Source: CAYFRC01 sp050946115 | GTDB lineage: Bacteria > Bacillota > Clostridia > Christensenellales > Aristaeellaceae | Assembly: GCA_050946115.1 (NCBI GenBank) | Contig: JBMNUF010000003.1 | Span: 1-64,000, forward strand | Reading direction: 5' to 3' | Length of the DNA: 64,000 nucleotides | Shown: one piece after another, positions 1 to 8,741 of the stretch | Position numbering within the stretch: position 1 is the stretch's first letter | How the letters are laid out: every line of letters starts with the position of its first letter | Notes under the pieces: model-generated | The model's input: only the letters and a program-made list of their open reading frames with translations | Told to the model about the DNA's origin: nothing | Database searches by the model: none | Made by a program: the position numbers and the translations under genes

Positions 1-145
1 TATATCTATTCGTTTCATTCAGCTCACCTCTGCTGATTTATTCGACATTTCTTGCGATTCTCCTTTTGGTTAACGAAATATTAATGTATCGCACTCGCCT
101 CTTCTCAAAGCAAATGATGTCGCCCTGTATGCGCCGGAAATTCGC
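1..145. other. Intergenic, nothing recognised
   Basis: AT-richer sequence before the first promoter. I see no ORF with a ribosome binding site and no convincing hairpin. It may be the far end of an intergenic region whose other gene lies outside the window. Confidence 0.5.
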
Positions 146-175
146 TTGACAGCATCCCCCTTCCCGTTGTATACT
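146..175 (+). promoter_or_regulatory. Sigma-A promoter of the ABC-F gene
   Basis: A perfect -35 TTGACA (146-151) and a -10 TATACT (170-175) are separated by 18 bp. Transcription should begin near 182, leaving a leader of about 210 nt before the ABC-F start codon. Confidence 0.85.
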
Positions 176-181
176 ATAACG

Positions 182-392
182 TGGACGGGGGAGCTTTTAT
201 GGTTTGAAAACCCCTACTATTGAGAAAGGACAGGTCTCGAACGCATGATCGATCGCATCTGATTCGGCACACGTATTGCGCCCTAATTAGGGCATTGTTT
301 GCGTGTCCGGACGGCTGCGACAGGTTCCGCGCGAGAGCTGTTTTTTTGTCGTGCAGTTTCGTCCGGCGCGCCCGTAGGAGAGGAGCGTTTTT
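182..392 (+). promoter_or_regulatory. Structured leader / putative ribosome-mediated attenuator
   Basis: The leader contains a two-codon upstream ORF (199-207) and then a branched structure. The outer stem pairs CAGGTCTCG plus CGC (231-244) with GCGCGAGAGCTG (329-340), with one mismatch and a two-base bulge, and runs directly into seven Ts (341-347), as an intrinsic terminator would. Inside it TCGCA (253-257) pairs with TGCGA (316-320), GGCACACG (266-273) with CGTGTCC (302-308), and GCCCTAATTAGGGC (280-293) is a perfect palindrome. Leaders of antibiotic-resistance ABC-F genes are known to work by drug-stalled ribosomes on short upstream ORFs that prevent termination; that this leader does so is inference. 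Confidence 0.65.
199..207 (+). CDS. Two-codon upstream ORF (Met-Val-stop)
   Basis: ATG GTT TGA, preceded at good spacing by GGGGGAG (187-193), a strong ribosome binding site. It lies about 17 nt after the predicted transcription start and just before the terminator-like structure. Such minimal ORFs are plausible sensors for a drug-stalled ribosome. The product itself would have no function. Confidence 0.5.
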   Translation: MV

Positions 393-2042
393 ATGCAGCT
401 GTATTTGAGCGCGGAGGGCATCGCCGTGTCCTTCGGGCTGCGCACGGTTTTGAATATAGAAAAGTTCGAATTGTTTCAGGGGGACCGCGTGGGGCTCGTC
501 GGCGAAAACGGCGCGGGGAAGACGACTCTCCTGCGCGTCTTGGCGGGAGAGCGCGCGCCCGACGCGGGGCAGGTTCGGCGGTTCGTGCCGCTCGCATTCA
601 TCCATCAGGCAGACGAAAACGAGGACAACGCGGTTCTGACGGGGCGCGCGGCGAGCGAATTCATGGCGCGCGATGCCGCAAAGACGCTTTCGGGCGGCGA
701 AAAAACGCGGCGTCGCATCGCCGCGGCGCTCCAAAGGGACACGCGGCTTTTGTTCGCGGACGAACCGACGAGCGATCTGGACGCGGAGGGCGTAAAGCTC
801 CTCGAAAAGGCGCTATCCGACTACGACGGCGCGCTCGTCCTCGTGAGCCACGACAGGGCGCTGCTCGACGGGCTCTGCAACAAGATTGCGGAGTTGGAGG
901 ACGGCAAAATTGCCCTCTACCCCGGAAATTACACCGCCTACCGCGCGGAAAAGGAACGGCGCCGCGAATTTGCGCGGTTTGAGTACGACCAATACAGGTC
1001 GGAGCAGGCGCGGCTGCGCGCCTCGATTCAGGGCTCGAAGGAGGCGGCATCGCGCGTCAGGCTCCCCAAGCGCATGGGCAACAGCGAGGCGCGCCTGCAC
1101 AGGCGCTCCGCGACGGAGGTGGAAGAGAGCCTCCACCGCAGCCGCAAGGTGCTTACATCGCGGCTGGAGCGCCTCGAGAAAAAGGAACGCCCGCGCGAGG
1201 ACCCTTCGATACGCATGCGGCTGGGTGCGTTTACGTCCGTCGCCGCCAAGACGGCGATCGAGGTGCGAGGCATGACGATCCGCTTCCCCGAGCGCGGCAC
1301 CCTGCTCGAAAACGCGGGGATGAAGCTTGCGACGGGCAAGACCACCGCGCTCTTGGGCGAAAACGGCTGCGGGAAGACGACGCTGCTTCGGCGCATTTTG
1401 GACAGGGATCCGCGCGTCCGGATCAGCCCCGGCGTCAAAATCGGCTTTTTCGGGCAGGATTCCGATACGACGCTCGATTTTTCCAAGACCGCGCTCGAAA
1501 ACGCGCTTGCGGATGCCGTCGTTTCGGAGAGCGAGGTGCGCACGGTGCTCGCGCGGCTGAACCTGCGCGGGGACAACGTGTTCAAGCGCACGTCCGTCCT
1601 GTCCGGCGGCGAGCGCGCGAAGATCGCCCTCGCACGGCTCTTCGTATCGGACATCAACTGCCTGATTCTGGACGAGCCGACCAACCACCTGGATCTGTTC
1701 GCGCTCGAGGCGCTTCAGGAGGTGCTCGCGCAATACGCCGGCACGATTCTCTTGGTGAGCCACGACAGGCGCTTCGTCGAGGGCACGGCGGATCGGCTCG
1801 TATTCTTCGAAAACAGGCAGCTTTCGACCTTTGAGGGCACGATGCGGGAGTACGAAAGCAGGCTGTCGCGCGGCGACAGGGATGCCGAGGAAATCAAAAT
1901 GCAGATCATGTCCCTCGAAATGCGCATGGCGGACGCGGCAGCGCGCATGTCGCGTCCGAAAAAGGGCGATTCGCCCGAAAAACTGCTCGAGGAATACGAC
2001 GAGATCGCGCAGCGCCTGCGCGCGCTCAAAGAGGGATTGTAG
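393..2042 (+). CDS. ABC-F ribosome-protection protein (Lsa/Vga/CplR-like)
   Basis: A cytoplasmic 549-residue protein with two ATP-binding cassettes and no membrane domain. Cassette 1 has Walker A GENGAGKTT (37-45), signature LSGGE (99-103) and Walker B LLFADEP followed by TSDLD (119-130); cassette 2 has GENGCGKTT (322-330), LSGGE (403-407) and LILDEPTNHLD. Cassette 1 is very compact and lacks the Arm insertion of housekeeping EttA/Uup, as in resistance ABC-Fs. The linker between cassettes carries RMGNSEARLH (227-236), a pattern I associate with Lsa/CplR-type proteins. Members bind the ribosomal E site and displace lincosamides, streptogramins A and pleuromutilins. The start follows GGAGAGGAG. 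The attenuator-like leader supports drug-inducible expression. The exact drug spectrum cannot be read from sequence. Confidence 0.88.
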   Translation: MQLYLSAEGIAVSFGLRTVLNIEKFELFQGDRVGLVGENGAGKTTLLRVLAGERAPDAGQVRRFVPLAFIHQADENEDNAVLTGRAASEFMARDAAKTLSGGEKTRRRIAAALQRDTRLLFADEPTSDLDAEGVKLLEKALSDYDGALVLVSHDRALLDGLCNKIAELEDGKIALYPGNYTAYRAEKERRREFARFEYDQYRSEQARLRASIQGSKEAASRVRLPKRMGNSEARLHRRSATEVEESLHRSRKVLTSRLERLEKKERPREDPSIRMRLGAFTSVAAKTAIEVRGMTIRFPERGTLLENAGMKLATGKTTALLGENGCGKTTLLRRILDRDPRVRISPGVKIGFFGQDSDTTLDFSKTALENALADAVVSESEVRTVLARLNLRGDNVFKRTSVLSGGERAKIALARLFVSDINCLILDEPTNHLDLFALEALQEVLAQYAGTILLVSHDRRFVEGTADRLVFFENRQLSTFEGTMREYESRLSRGDRDAEEIKMQIMSLEMRMADAAARMSRPKKGDSPEKLLEEYDEIAQRLRALKEGL

Positions 2043-2100
2043 CTTTCCTCTGTCAATTGCGTACGAAAAATGGATTCCTTGTGAATTCGCGCGCCGCTTG

Positions 2101-2129
2101 TTGCGGAACGCGCCCAAATAGCGTATAAT
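2101..2129 (+). promoter_or_regulatory. Promoter of the two-component operon
   Basis: TTGCGG (2101-2106), 17 bp, TATAAT (2124-2129). The response regulator follows after a 30-nt leader with the ribosome binding site AGGAAGGGA. Confidence 0.75.
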
Positions 2130-2161
2130 AAAGGCGAACCTCAGGAAGGGAGTGTACAAAT

Positions 2162-2854
2162 ATGGCAGGCTGTCCCTCGATATTGATTTGCGACGACGAC
2201 CCCGTGGTGCACGAGTCGCTGGCGCTGTATCTCGATAACGAAGGCTATGCGCACGCCTCCGCCTACGACGGTGAGGAAGCGCTGCGCATGGCGGAGAGCG
2301 AATCGCCCGATCTCATGATTTTAGACCTCATGATGCCGAAAATGAGCGGCACGGACGTGTGCCGCGAGATCCGCAAAAAAAAGAAACTGCCCATCATCAT
2401 GCTGACGGCAAAGAGCGAAGAGATCGACCGCATTTTGGGGCTGGAACTCGGTGCGGACGACTACATCGTAAAGCCCTTCAGCCCGCGCGAGGTGCTGGCG
2501 CGCATTCGCGCCGTGCTGCGCCGCTACCGCGAGCCGCAGGGAAATGAAGACGGCGTCATCCGCCTGCCGCAGCTCGAAATCAACCTTTCCAACTATCAGG
2601 TAAAGGTGCAAGGCCAGCCCGCGGCGTTTACGCCCAAGGAAGTGGAGATACTGCACCTCCTTGCGGACAAATGCGGGCAGGTGTTTTCCCGCGAGCAGAT
2701 CCTCTCGCGCGTATGGGGGTACGACTATTTCGGCGACACGCGCACCGTCGACACGCACATCAAGCGCATTCGGCAAAAGCTGCCGCAGACGGGCGTGCCG
2801 TGGGCGCTGAAGACCGTGTACGGCGTGGGATATAAGTTCGAGGCGCTCGAATGA
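2162..2854 (+). CDS. OmpR/PhoB-family response regulator
   Basis: A 230-residue DNA-binding response regulator. The receiver domain (about 1-120) has the acidic pocket DDD (11-13), the phospho-acceptor Asp55 in LDLMMP, and the conserved Thr and Lys in MLTAK and YIVKPF. The C-terminal half (about 130-228) is a winged helix ending in VDTHIKRIRQKL and a typical KTVYGVGYKF tail. It overlaps the sensor kinase by 4 nt (ATGA), so the two are translationally coupled partners. Similar to PhoB/PhoP/WalR, but the stimulus and regulon cannot be told from the sequence. Confidence 0.93.
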   Translation: MAGCPSILICDDDPVVHESLALYLDNEGYAHASAYDGEEALRMAESESPDLMILDLMMPKMSGTDVCREIRKKKKLPIIMLTAKSEEIDRILGLELGADDYIVKPFSPREVLARIRAVLRRYREPQGNEDGVIRLPQLEINLSNYQVKVQGQPAAFTPKEVEILHLLADKCGQVFSREQILSRVWGYDYFGDTRTVDTHIKRIRQKLPQTGVPWALKTVYGVGYKFEALE

Positions 2855-4566
2855 AGCGCAATGTGCTGTTTTCGCGGCTGTTTCGCACGTCGCTGTTGAT
2901 GTTGATCGTCGAGGCGCTGTTTACGTCCGCGCTGTTCAATTACATCTGCAGAAACGTATTTGCGGAGATGAAGGAGAGCGAAATGCTCCAAAAGGCGCAA
3001 TCGCTCTCCCTCGTCGCGTCCCAACAGCTCGAAGACGGCTTTGCTTCCATGCTGCCCTCGGACCTCGCACCGCTCTCCGCGATTTTGGATTCGGCGATGC
3101 TGCTCGCGGACGCGGACGGCAGCATACTCTTTTCGAACGACCACGGAAGGAAGGACTATGCCGAGATCATGCACGCCGCGGCGCTTTCCGTGATCGAAAG
3201 CGGCGCGCTGCGCTTTTCCAAGACGCAGTCGTTCCGCAACATGAACCTCGTGGGCGTGGGCGTTCCCGTGGCGCTCAGTGCGCGGGAAACGGGCGCGCTC
3301 GTCCTCATCATGCCGCTGTACGAGGCGCTGATCGCCATGGGCAGCCTAAGCAGCACGCTGTTTTTCTCGCTATTGTTGTCGCTGCCTTTTGTGGCGCTTC
3401 TGAACTTCTACGCCATCGGGCGCATCGTCTACCCCATTCGGCGGATTCGCGACACCGCCATGCGCATGGCGGACGGCGACTTCTCCGTGAAGGCGGACAG
3501 CTCCGAGCGCGGCGAGATCGGTCAGCTCGGCCGCGCGCTCAACGCGATGTCGGGCGAAGTGATGCGGCTTTTGCAGCAGGCGACGTTGGAACGCAACCGC
3601 CTAAAGCAGGTCGTGGACGAATTGAACGACGGCATCGTGGCGATGGACGCGCTCGGGCGCGTCACGCTGAGCAACCCCGCCATGGACGGCATGCGCATCG
3701 CGCTGTCCGATGTCCGCGGGGATTTCGATACGGTGCTCTCCACAGGCGATGCGCTCGTCAAACAAATCGAATCGGGCGACCGCATCATCCAAATCACCAT
3801 CACGTGCCTGCACGGCAGGAACAACGCAATCTCGGGCGCGGTGGGTCTCTTTTCGGACGTGACGGAGCGCGAACGGCTCGAGCGCACGCGCCGCGACTAT
3901 GTCGCAAACGTCTCCCACGAGTTGCGCTCGCCGCTCACCGCCATCCGCGCGCTCGTCGAGCCGATGAGCGAAGGCCTCGTGAAGGACGACAACGCGCGCC
4001 AGCGGTACTACGGCATCATCCTTCGGGAGATTACGCGGCTTACGCGCCTCATCAACGACCTGATGGAGCTTTCGCGGCTGCAGAGCGGAACGGTTGCACT
4101 CACGAAAACCGATACCGATCTCGCGGAAATCCTCTGGGACATGAACGAAAAATACACCGCGAAGGCGCGGGAAAACGGACAGACTTTTTCCATTACAGAC
4201 CGCGCGAAAAAAAGCCCCCCCGTCTATACGAACCCCGACCGCGCGGAGCAGGTACTGGTTATCCTTACGGACAACGCCTTCAAATACACGCCGCCGGGCG
4301 GCTCGATCTCGATCGACGCGGACGTTCAAAGTGACGTCGTGACGGTCTCGGTGACGGATACGGGCGTCGGCATTTCCGAGAGCGACCTGCCGTACGTGTT
4401 CGACAGGTTCTATAAGGTGGACAAGGCGCACTCCTCGCACGGCTCGGGGCTGGGGCTGTCGATCGCGAAGGAACTGTTGGGGCGCATGGGCGAAACCATT
4501 TGGGTCGAAAGCCGCCAGGGCGAAGGCTCGCGCTTTTCGTTCACGCTCCACAGAAGGATGGAATAA
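2851..4566 (+). CDS. PhoR-like membrane sensor histidine kinase
   Basis: A 571-residue kinase partner of the preceding regulator. A first membrane helix at about 8-30 is followed by an extracytoplasmic sensor region, a second helix at about 168-195, a HAMP linker (PIRRIRDTAMRMADGDF), a PAS-like domain (about 250-335), the HisKA helix with the phosphorylated His356 in NVSHELRSPL, and a complete ATPase domain: N box DNAFKYT, G1 DTGVGI, F box FDRFYK, G2 GSGLGLS. The HAMP-PAS-HisKA-HATPase order matches PhoR/WalK. No phosphate or cell-wall genes adjoin it, so the signal is unknown. Confidence 0.93.
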   Translation: MKRNVLFSRLFRTSLLMLIVEALFTSALFNYICRNVFAEMKESEMLQKAQSLSLVASQQLEDGFASMLPSDLAPLSAILDSAMLLADADGSILFSNDHGRKDYAEIMHAAALSVIESGALRFSKTQSFRNMNLVGVGVPVALSARETGALVLIMPLYEALIAMGSLSSTLFFSLLLSLPFVALLNFYAIGRIVYPIRRIRDTAMRMADGDFSVKADSSERGEIGQLGRALNAMSGEVMRLLQQATLERNRLKQVVDELNDGIVAMDALGRVTLSNPAMDGMRIALSDVRGDFDTVLSTGDALVKQIESGDRIIQITITCLHGRNNAISGAVGLFSDVTERERLERTRRDYVANVSHELRSPLTAIRALVEPMSEGLVKDDNARQRYYGIILREITRLTRLINDLMELSRLQSGTVALTKTDTDLAEILWDMNEKYTAKARENGQTFSITDRAKKSPPVYTNPDRAEQVLVILTDNAFKYTPPGGSISIDADVQSDVVTVSVTDTGVGISESDLPYVFDRFYKVDKAHSSHGSGLGLSIAKELLGRMGETIWVESRQGEGSRFSFTLHRRME

Positions 4567-4588
4567 GGGAAAAGAAAGGGACAAACAC

Positions 4589-5401
4589 ATGCTGCTGGAT
4601 CTTTTTCGAGGCGGGTTTTCAAACTTCAATCTGATGGAATTTGTGCGGGAACTGCTCCTGAGCCTCATCCCGTTCCTCACTGCGCTTTCGGTGCACGAGG
4701 CGGCGCACGCCTATGTCGCCTATCGCTGCGGCGACGACACGGCGTATAATGCGGGTCGCATGACGCTAAACCCGATTCGCCACATCGACCCGTTGGGGTT
4801 TTTGATGCTGTTCATCGTGGGGCTGGGCTGGGCAAAGCCCGTGCCCGTCAATCCCCGCAACTTCAAACATCCGCGCAGGGACGACCTTCTGGTTTCGATG
4901 GCGGGCATCTTCGCAAACCTTTTGATGTGCATATTGGGCTGCATCATCATGTATTCCTTTGTCTTTGCTGCGATCAAGGCCCTGCCGGAGGAAATGAAAT
5001 ATCTGAGCATCGGTTTTCAGGATGTGGATCCTCAGTATTACATCCCCTTCGATGTCGCGATTCGCTATGCGTACGCCATGGGGGATAGCCTGATCGTGCC
5101 GGTGTTCGGAAAGTACGCGGACTATCTCTTTGAGATGGTGCAGATTTTCGCGGTGATCAATCTGTCGCTGGCGCTGTTCAACCTCTTGCCCGTGCCGCCG
5201 CTGGACGGCTATCACCTGCTGAACCACCTCGTGCTTAAGGGCTCGCTCTTTGCGAGCCAAAACGCCGCGACGATCGGGCGCGCGATCCTGTATGCCCTGG
5301 TGTTTACGGGCGCATTGGGGAAGGGGCTCAGTTTCGTGATCGGACACGCCTTTGACGGGATCGGAGCCGCCGCATACGCCGTGCTCCAAAATTTCCTGTG
5401 A
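4589..5401 (+). CDS. Site-2 protease family (M50) membrane metalloprotease
   Basis: A 270-residue multi-pass membrane protein. The zinc motif HEAAH (36-40) lies in the first membrane segment, and the third ligand motif is NLLPVPPLDG (about 202-211). The short form without a PDZ domain matches the YwhC/SpoIVFB-like group of Bacillota. Such enzymes cleave membrane-spanning substrates such as anti-sigma factors or signal-peptide remnants. Start chosen at the ATG 9 nt after AAAGAAAGGG. It sits between a sensor kinase and scpA; the neighbourhood does not reveal a substrate. Confidence 0.88.
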   Translation: MLLDLFRGGFSNFNLMEFVRELLLSLIPFLTALSVHEAAHAYVAYRCGDDTAYNAGRMTLNPIRHIDPLGFLMLFIVGLGWAKPVPVNPRNFKHPRRDDLLVSMAGIFANLLMCILGCIIMYSFVFAAIKALPEEMKYLSIGFQDVDPQYYIPFDVAIRYAYAMGDSLIVPVFGKYADYLFEMVQIFAVINLSLALFNLLPVPPLDGYHLLNHLVLKGSLFASQNAATIGRAILYALVFTGALGKGLSFVIGHAFDGIGAAAYAVLQNFL

Positions 5402-5413
5402 GGAACGTATTGT

Positions 5414-6136
5414 ATGGCATATGTCGTTTCCCTGAAACAATTCGACGGGCCGCTGGATTTGCTTCTGACGCTCATCAGCCGCGCGAAGATCGACATTCGG
5501 GACATCTTCGTTTCGGAGATCACGGAGCAGTATCTGGAATCCATCAGCGACCTTTCGATGCTCGATATGGACAGCGCGAGCGAATTTCTGCAGATGGCAT
5601 CGACGCTCATCGAAATCAAGTCGCGCGCGCTCCTTCCCACGCCGCCCGCCGTGGAGGAGGGCGAGGAATCGCCCGAGGAGGCGCTCATCCGCCAGCTCAC
5701 GGAATACAAGGCGTTCAAGGAGCTCTGTGAAAAGATGCGCCCGCTCGAGGAGGCGGCAAAGCTGCTCGTGACGAAATTGCCCGAGGAGTTCCCGCTGCCC
5801 CCGCCGACGGTGGAGCTTACGGGGCTCACGACGCAGGGGCTTGCAAACGCCTTTTCGCGCGTCATGGAGCGGCTGCAAAACCGCACCTTTGTCGAGGAGC
5901 GCGCCGCGAAGGAATTGCGCCGCGACACCTATACCGTGCAGGGCTGCGTATCGCGCATCCAGTCGCGCGTGCGCAAGGGGCGCTGCGCGTTTTCCGCATT
6001 GTTCGATGACGTGCAAAGCCGCGACGAAGTCGTCACGATGTTCCTGGCGCTCTTGGAGCTGCTCCGCCTAAACCGCATACAGGCATCCCAGGAGGGCGTG
6101 TACGCGGAAATCTGGCTCGAAAAGGGCAGCAAATGA
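5414..6136 (+). CDS. scpA: Segregation and condensation protein A
   Basis: A 240-residue kleisin subunit of the Smc-ScpA-ScpB condensin. The N-terminal signature FDGPLDLLLTLI, followed by KIDIRDIFVSEITEQYL, binds the Smc neck; the C-terminal winged helix (about 170-240) binds the Smc head. The usual partner gene scpB does not follow: the next ORF is a 39-codon one overlapping the stop codon, then a helicase. Either scpB is elsewhere or it is missing. Length and motifs fit the family well. Confidence 0.93.
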   Translation: MAYVVSLKQFDGPLDLLLTLISRAKIDIRDIFVSEITEQYLESISDLSMLDMDSASEFLQMASTLIEIKSRALLPTPPAVEEGEESPEEALIRQLTEYKAFKELCEKMRPLEEAAKLLVTKLPEEFPLPPPTVELTGLTTQGLANAFSRVMERLQNRTFVEERAAKELRRDTYTVQGCVSRIQSRVRKGRCAFSALFDDVQSRDEVVTMFLALLELLRLNRIQASQEGVYAEIWLEKGSK

Positions 6137-6255
6137 CGAAGGCTTTGCAGGTACTTGTTCTTTTCGGCATGGCTGCGCTTTTGCCGCGCCATGCCGCGTT
6201 TTTTCGCCGCATTCACGCCGCTTGGAAGGAGGAAAAGCCGTGTCCCATCGCGTAA
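6133..6255 (+). CDS. Possible 40-residue membrane peptide after scpA
   Basis: An ATG overlapping the scpA stop (ATGA) opens a short frame with a hydrophobic stretch (ALQVLVLFGMAALL) and a basic, lysine/arginine-rich tail. Its end overlaps the start of the helicase, and the helicase ribosome binding site lies inside it. It resembles no family I know and could be a chance frame in the spacer; the overlap on both sides suggests that, if translated, it couples scpA to the helicase. Confidence 0.3.
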   Translation: MTKALQVLVLFGMAALLPRHAAFFRRIHAAWKEEKPCPIA

Positions 6256-8579
6256 ACGTCCGCACGCTCGCGGAATTCTATTGCGAAGGCGGCGACCTGT
6301 TTGCCGCGCTCAACGCCGTCGAGCGCATGCGGGAGGGGATGCAGGCGCATGTCCTCCTGCAAAAGCAGTACCCCAAGTCGTTCCGCCATGAAGTGCCCAT
6401 CTCCCTCGAAGCGGAGGTACATGGCTTTCTTTTGACGCTGTACGGGCGCATGGACGGGCTGGACGAGGAGGCATCCCCGCCGCTCGTCGAGGAAATCAAG
6501 ACCACGCGCCGAACGCCCTCGGATATCCGGCAGGACGACTATCCCGTACACTGGGTGCAGGCAGAGCTTTATGCGTTTATGCTCGCGCGGCAGCGGCAGT
6601 TGGACGGGGTCGATGTACGCATCGTTTACACAAACCTCGTGGGCGACAGGGTTTCGTTTACGCGGCGCAGGACGCGCGCATACCTCGAGGAGATGTTCTT
6701 GCGCACGGCGCTCCCGTATGTACAATGGCTGCGCCTCTTGGATGCGCAAAGGGATTTGGAAGTGCCGACCTTTCGCGCGCTGGATTTTCCGTATTCCGAA
6801 TATCGGCAGGGGCAGCGCGATATGGCGGTGCAGTGCTATATCGCGTTCAAAAACCGCGCGAACCTGCTGTGTCAGGCGCCCACGGGCATCGGAAAGACGA
6901 TGGGCGCGCTGTTTCCCGCCATCAAGGCGCTGGGCGAGGGGCTCGCGAGCCGCGTGTTCTACCTCACGGCGCGCGGCACGGCGGCGCAGGCGGCGGAGGA
7001 TGCGCTCGACAGGCTGCGCGAGAGGGGGCTTGTCATCTCCAGCGTGCGCCTGACAGCAAAGGAAAAGGTATGCGTAATGCCCGGCGGCAGGTGCGATCCC
7101 ATGCTCTGCCCGCGCGCGATCGGCTACTACGACAGGCGGCGGGAAGCGCTGCGTGAGGCCGTATCCATGGGCAGGCTCTCGCGCGAGGCGATCGACCTGC
7201 TCGCCGAAAGGCACGAACTCTGCCCGTTTGAACTCTCGCTCGACCTCAGCGAGACGTGCGACGTGATCATCTGCGACTACAACTACGCGTTCGACCCGCG
7301 CGTGAAGCTGCGCCGATATTTTATGGAGAAGACGGATTCGATCCTCCTCATCGACGAGGCGCACAACCTGATCGACCGCGCGCGCGGCATGCTCTCCGCC
7401 GAGATCGACCTGAATACACTGCGCGCGCTCAAAAAGGAACTCGCCGCGCTGGGCGATGCCGCAAAGAAGAGCGCGGTGTACGAAACACTCTCCCTCTTTG
7501 CGGACAAGCTTCGGCGCGCGGGCAAGGCGTTGGAACAACCCGCGTGCGATTTGGAGCCGGATTTTTCCGTTAGCGATGCTGCGCTCGCCTTTACGGAGGA
7601 GGCGGGAAAGCTCCTCTCCGAAGCGTCGGTGAGCGAACTGTTTCGCGAAGTCTATTTCATGGCGCTCGATTTCGCGCGCGTCGCCGACGAATACACGGAC
7701 GAACACCGCGCGCTCACGGAAAAGACGGCGGACAAAAACGTGCGCATGCGGCTGTGGTGTTACGACCCGTCCAAATACCTCGCAAAGTGCCTTTCTCGCG
7801 TGGGGGGGAGCGTCCTCTTCTCCGCGACGCTCTCGCCCATGGAGTATTACGCGCGCATGCTGGGGGTGAACCCCTCGGAGGGCGACGCGCTGCTGGATTT
7901 ACCCTCCCCCTTCCCGCAGGAAAATCTGTTCGTCGCGCGGCTTCCGATCTCCACGCGGTTCAGCATGCGCGAACAGAGCGCCGCCTCCGTCGCGGAGGCG
8001 ATCCTCGCGATGGCGGGCGCGCGGCGGGGCAATTACCTGGCGTGCCTTCCGTCCTACCGCTATTTAGAGATTGTAGAGCGGGAGATACGCCTTCGTGCGG
8101 GGAACCTGCAAATCCTCTCGCAAAAGCCGCGCATGGACGATGCGGCGCGGGAAATGTTCCTTGCGGAGTTCGCGGCAAAACGGCAGCAGGGGCTTCTCGC
8201 ACTCGTCGTGATGGGTGGCGTATTCGCCGAGGCAATCGACCTTCCGGGGGAGCTGCTTTCGGGCGCGGCGATCGTGGGCGTGGGCATCCCGCAGCCGACG
8301 TTTGAGCGGGAGGTGCTGCGCGAACTGACGGACGACGGCGACGGCTGCGGCGCGCATTTCGCCTACACCTATCCCGGCATCGAGCGCGTGCTGCAGGCTG
8401 CGGGCCGCGTGATCCGCGCGGAGGAGGACATGGGCTGCGTGCTGCTCATCGACGACAGGTATTGCAGCGAATTTTATGAGGCGCTCCTCCCTCCGCACTG
8501 GAATGTATCGAGCGCAAAGACCGTTTCCGAGCTGAAGCGGATGCTCGCACGGTTTTGGCGGCATTCCTCAGCGCTTTGA
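6240..8579 (+). CDS. PD-(D/E)XK nuclease-DinG/XPD-type helicase fusion
   Basis: A protein of about 779 residues of the Rad3/XPD/DinG superfamily 2 helicases. An N-terminal nuclease-like domain (about 20-125) has the PD-(D/E)XK pattern GRMDG followed by LVEEIKTT. The helicase core has Walker A QAPTGIGKT (about 212-220) and DEAH box LIDEAHN (about 370). Four cysteines in VCVMPGGRCDPMLCP and ELCPFEL fit the iron-sulfur cluster of this group. The C-terminal part keeps SATLSP and a QAAGRVIR arginine-finger motif. It should unwind DNA 5' to 3' and perhaps cleave it during repair. The GTG at 6240 is chosen because GGAAGGAGG lies just upstream. Substrate and nuclease activity are inferred. Confidence 0.82.
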   Translation: MSHRVNVRTLAEFYCEGGDLFAALNAVERMREGMQAHVLLQKQYPKSFRHEVPISLEAEVHGFLLTLYGRMDGLDEEASPPLVEEIKTTRRTPSDIRQDDYPVHWVQAELYAFMLARQRQLDGVDVRIVYTNLVGDRVSFTRRRTRAYLEEMFLRTALPYVQWLRLLDAQRDLEVPTFRALDFPYSEYRQGQRDMAVQCYIAFKNRANLLCQAPTGIGKTMGALFPAIKALGEGLASRVFYLTARGTAAQAAEDALDRLRERGLVISSVRLTAKEKVCVMPGGRCDPMLCPRAIGYYDRRREALREAVSMGRLSREAIDLLAERHELCPFELSLDLSETCDVIICDYNYAFDPRVKLRRYFMEKTDSILLIDEAHNLIDRARGMLSAEIDLNTLRALKKELAALGDAAKKSAVYETLSLFADKLRRAGKALEQPACDLEPDFSVSDAALAFTEEAGKLLSEASVSELFREVYFMALDFARVADEYTDEHRALTEKTADKNVRMRLWCYDPSKYLAKCLSRVGGSVLFSATLSPMEYYARMLGVNPSEGDALLDLPSPFPQENLFVARLPISTRFSMREQSAASVAEAILAMAGARRGNYLACLPSYRYLEIVEREIRLRAGNLQILSQKPRMDDAAREMFLAEFAAKRQQGLLALVVMGGVFAEAIDLPGELLSGAAIVGVGIPQPTFEREVLRELTDDGDGCGAHFAYTYPGIERVLQAAGRVIRAEEDMGCVLLIDDRYCSEFYEALLPPHWNVSSAKTVSELKRMLARFWRHSSAL

Positions 8580-8642
8580 ACACGGAAAGACAGCCGCGAC
8601 GCGGTTTTTATGACGCACTCTTCGGGCACAATTTGCGCGTTC

Positions 8643-8673
8643 GCGTAAGGAAAACGGCGTTTTTCCTTCACGC
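8643..8673 (+). terminator. Weak terminator-like inverted repeat
   Basis: GCGTAAGGAAAA pairs with TTTTCCTTCACGC (one mismatch) around a short loop, after the helicase gene. The Ts lie in the stem rather than after it, so termination would be weak. Confidence 0.4.
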
Positions 8674-8696
8674 ACGCTAAAATTCTGCAAATTTTC

Positions 8697-8724
8697 TTGA
8701 CACTTCGGCAATTTTCGCTATAAT
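8697..8724 (+). promoter_or_regulatory. Strong sigma-A promoter
   Basis: TTGACA (8697-8702), 16 bp, TATAAT (8719-8724): both boxes are perfect. It drives the membrane-protein pair. An in-frame start inside the -10 box is excluded by this promoter. Confidence 0.88.
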
Positions 8725-8741
8725 GGTTCTTGTACACAACG

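Noticed and set aside
813..2159. Long antisense frame opposite the ABC-F gene
   Set aside because: GC-rich third positions create long open shadows on the other strand; the composition is arginine- and alanine-rich without family motifs, and the plus-strand gene is clear. Similar shadows over many genes were rejected for the same reason.
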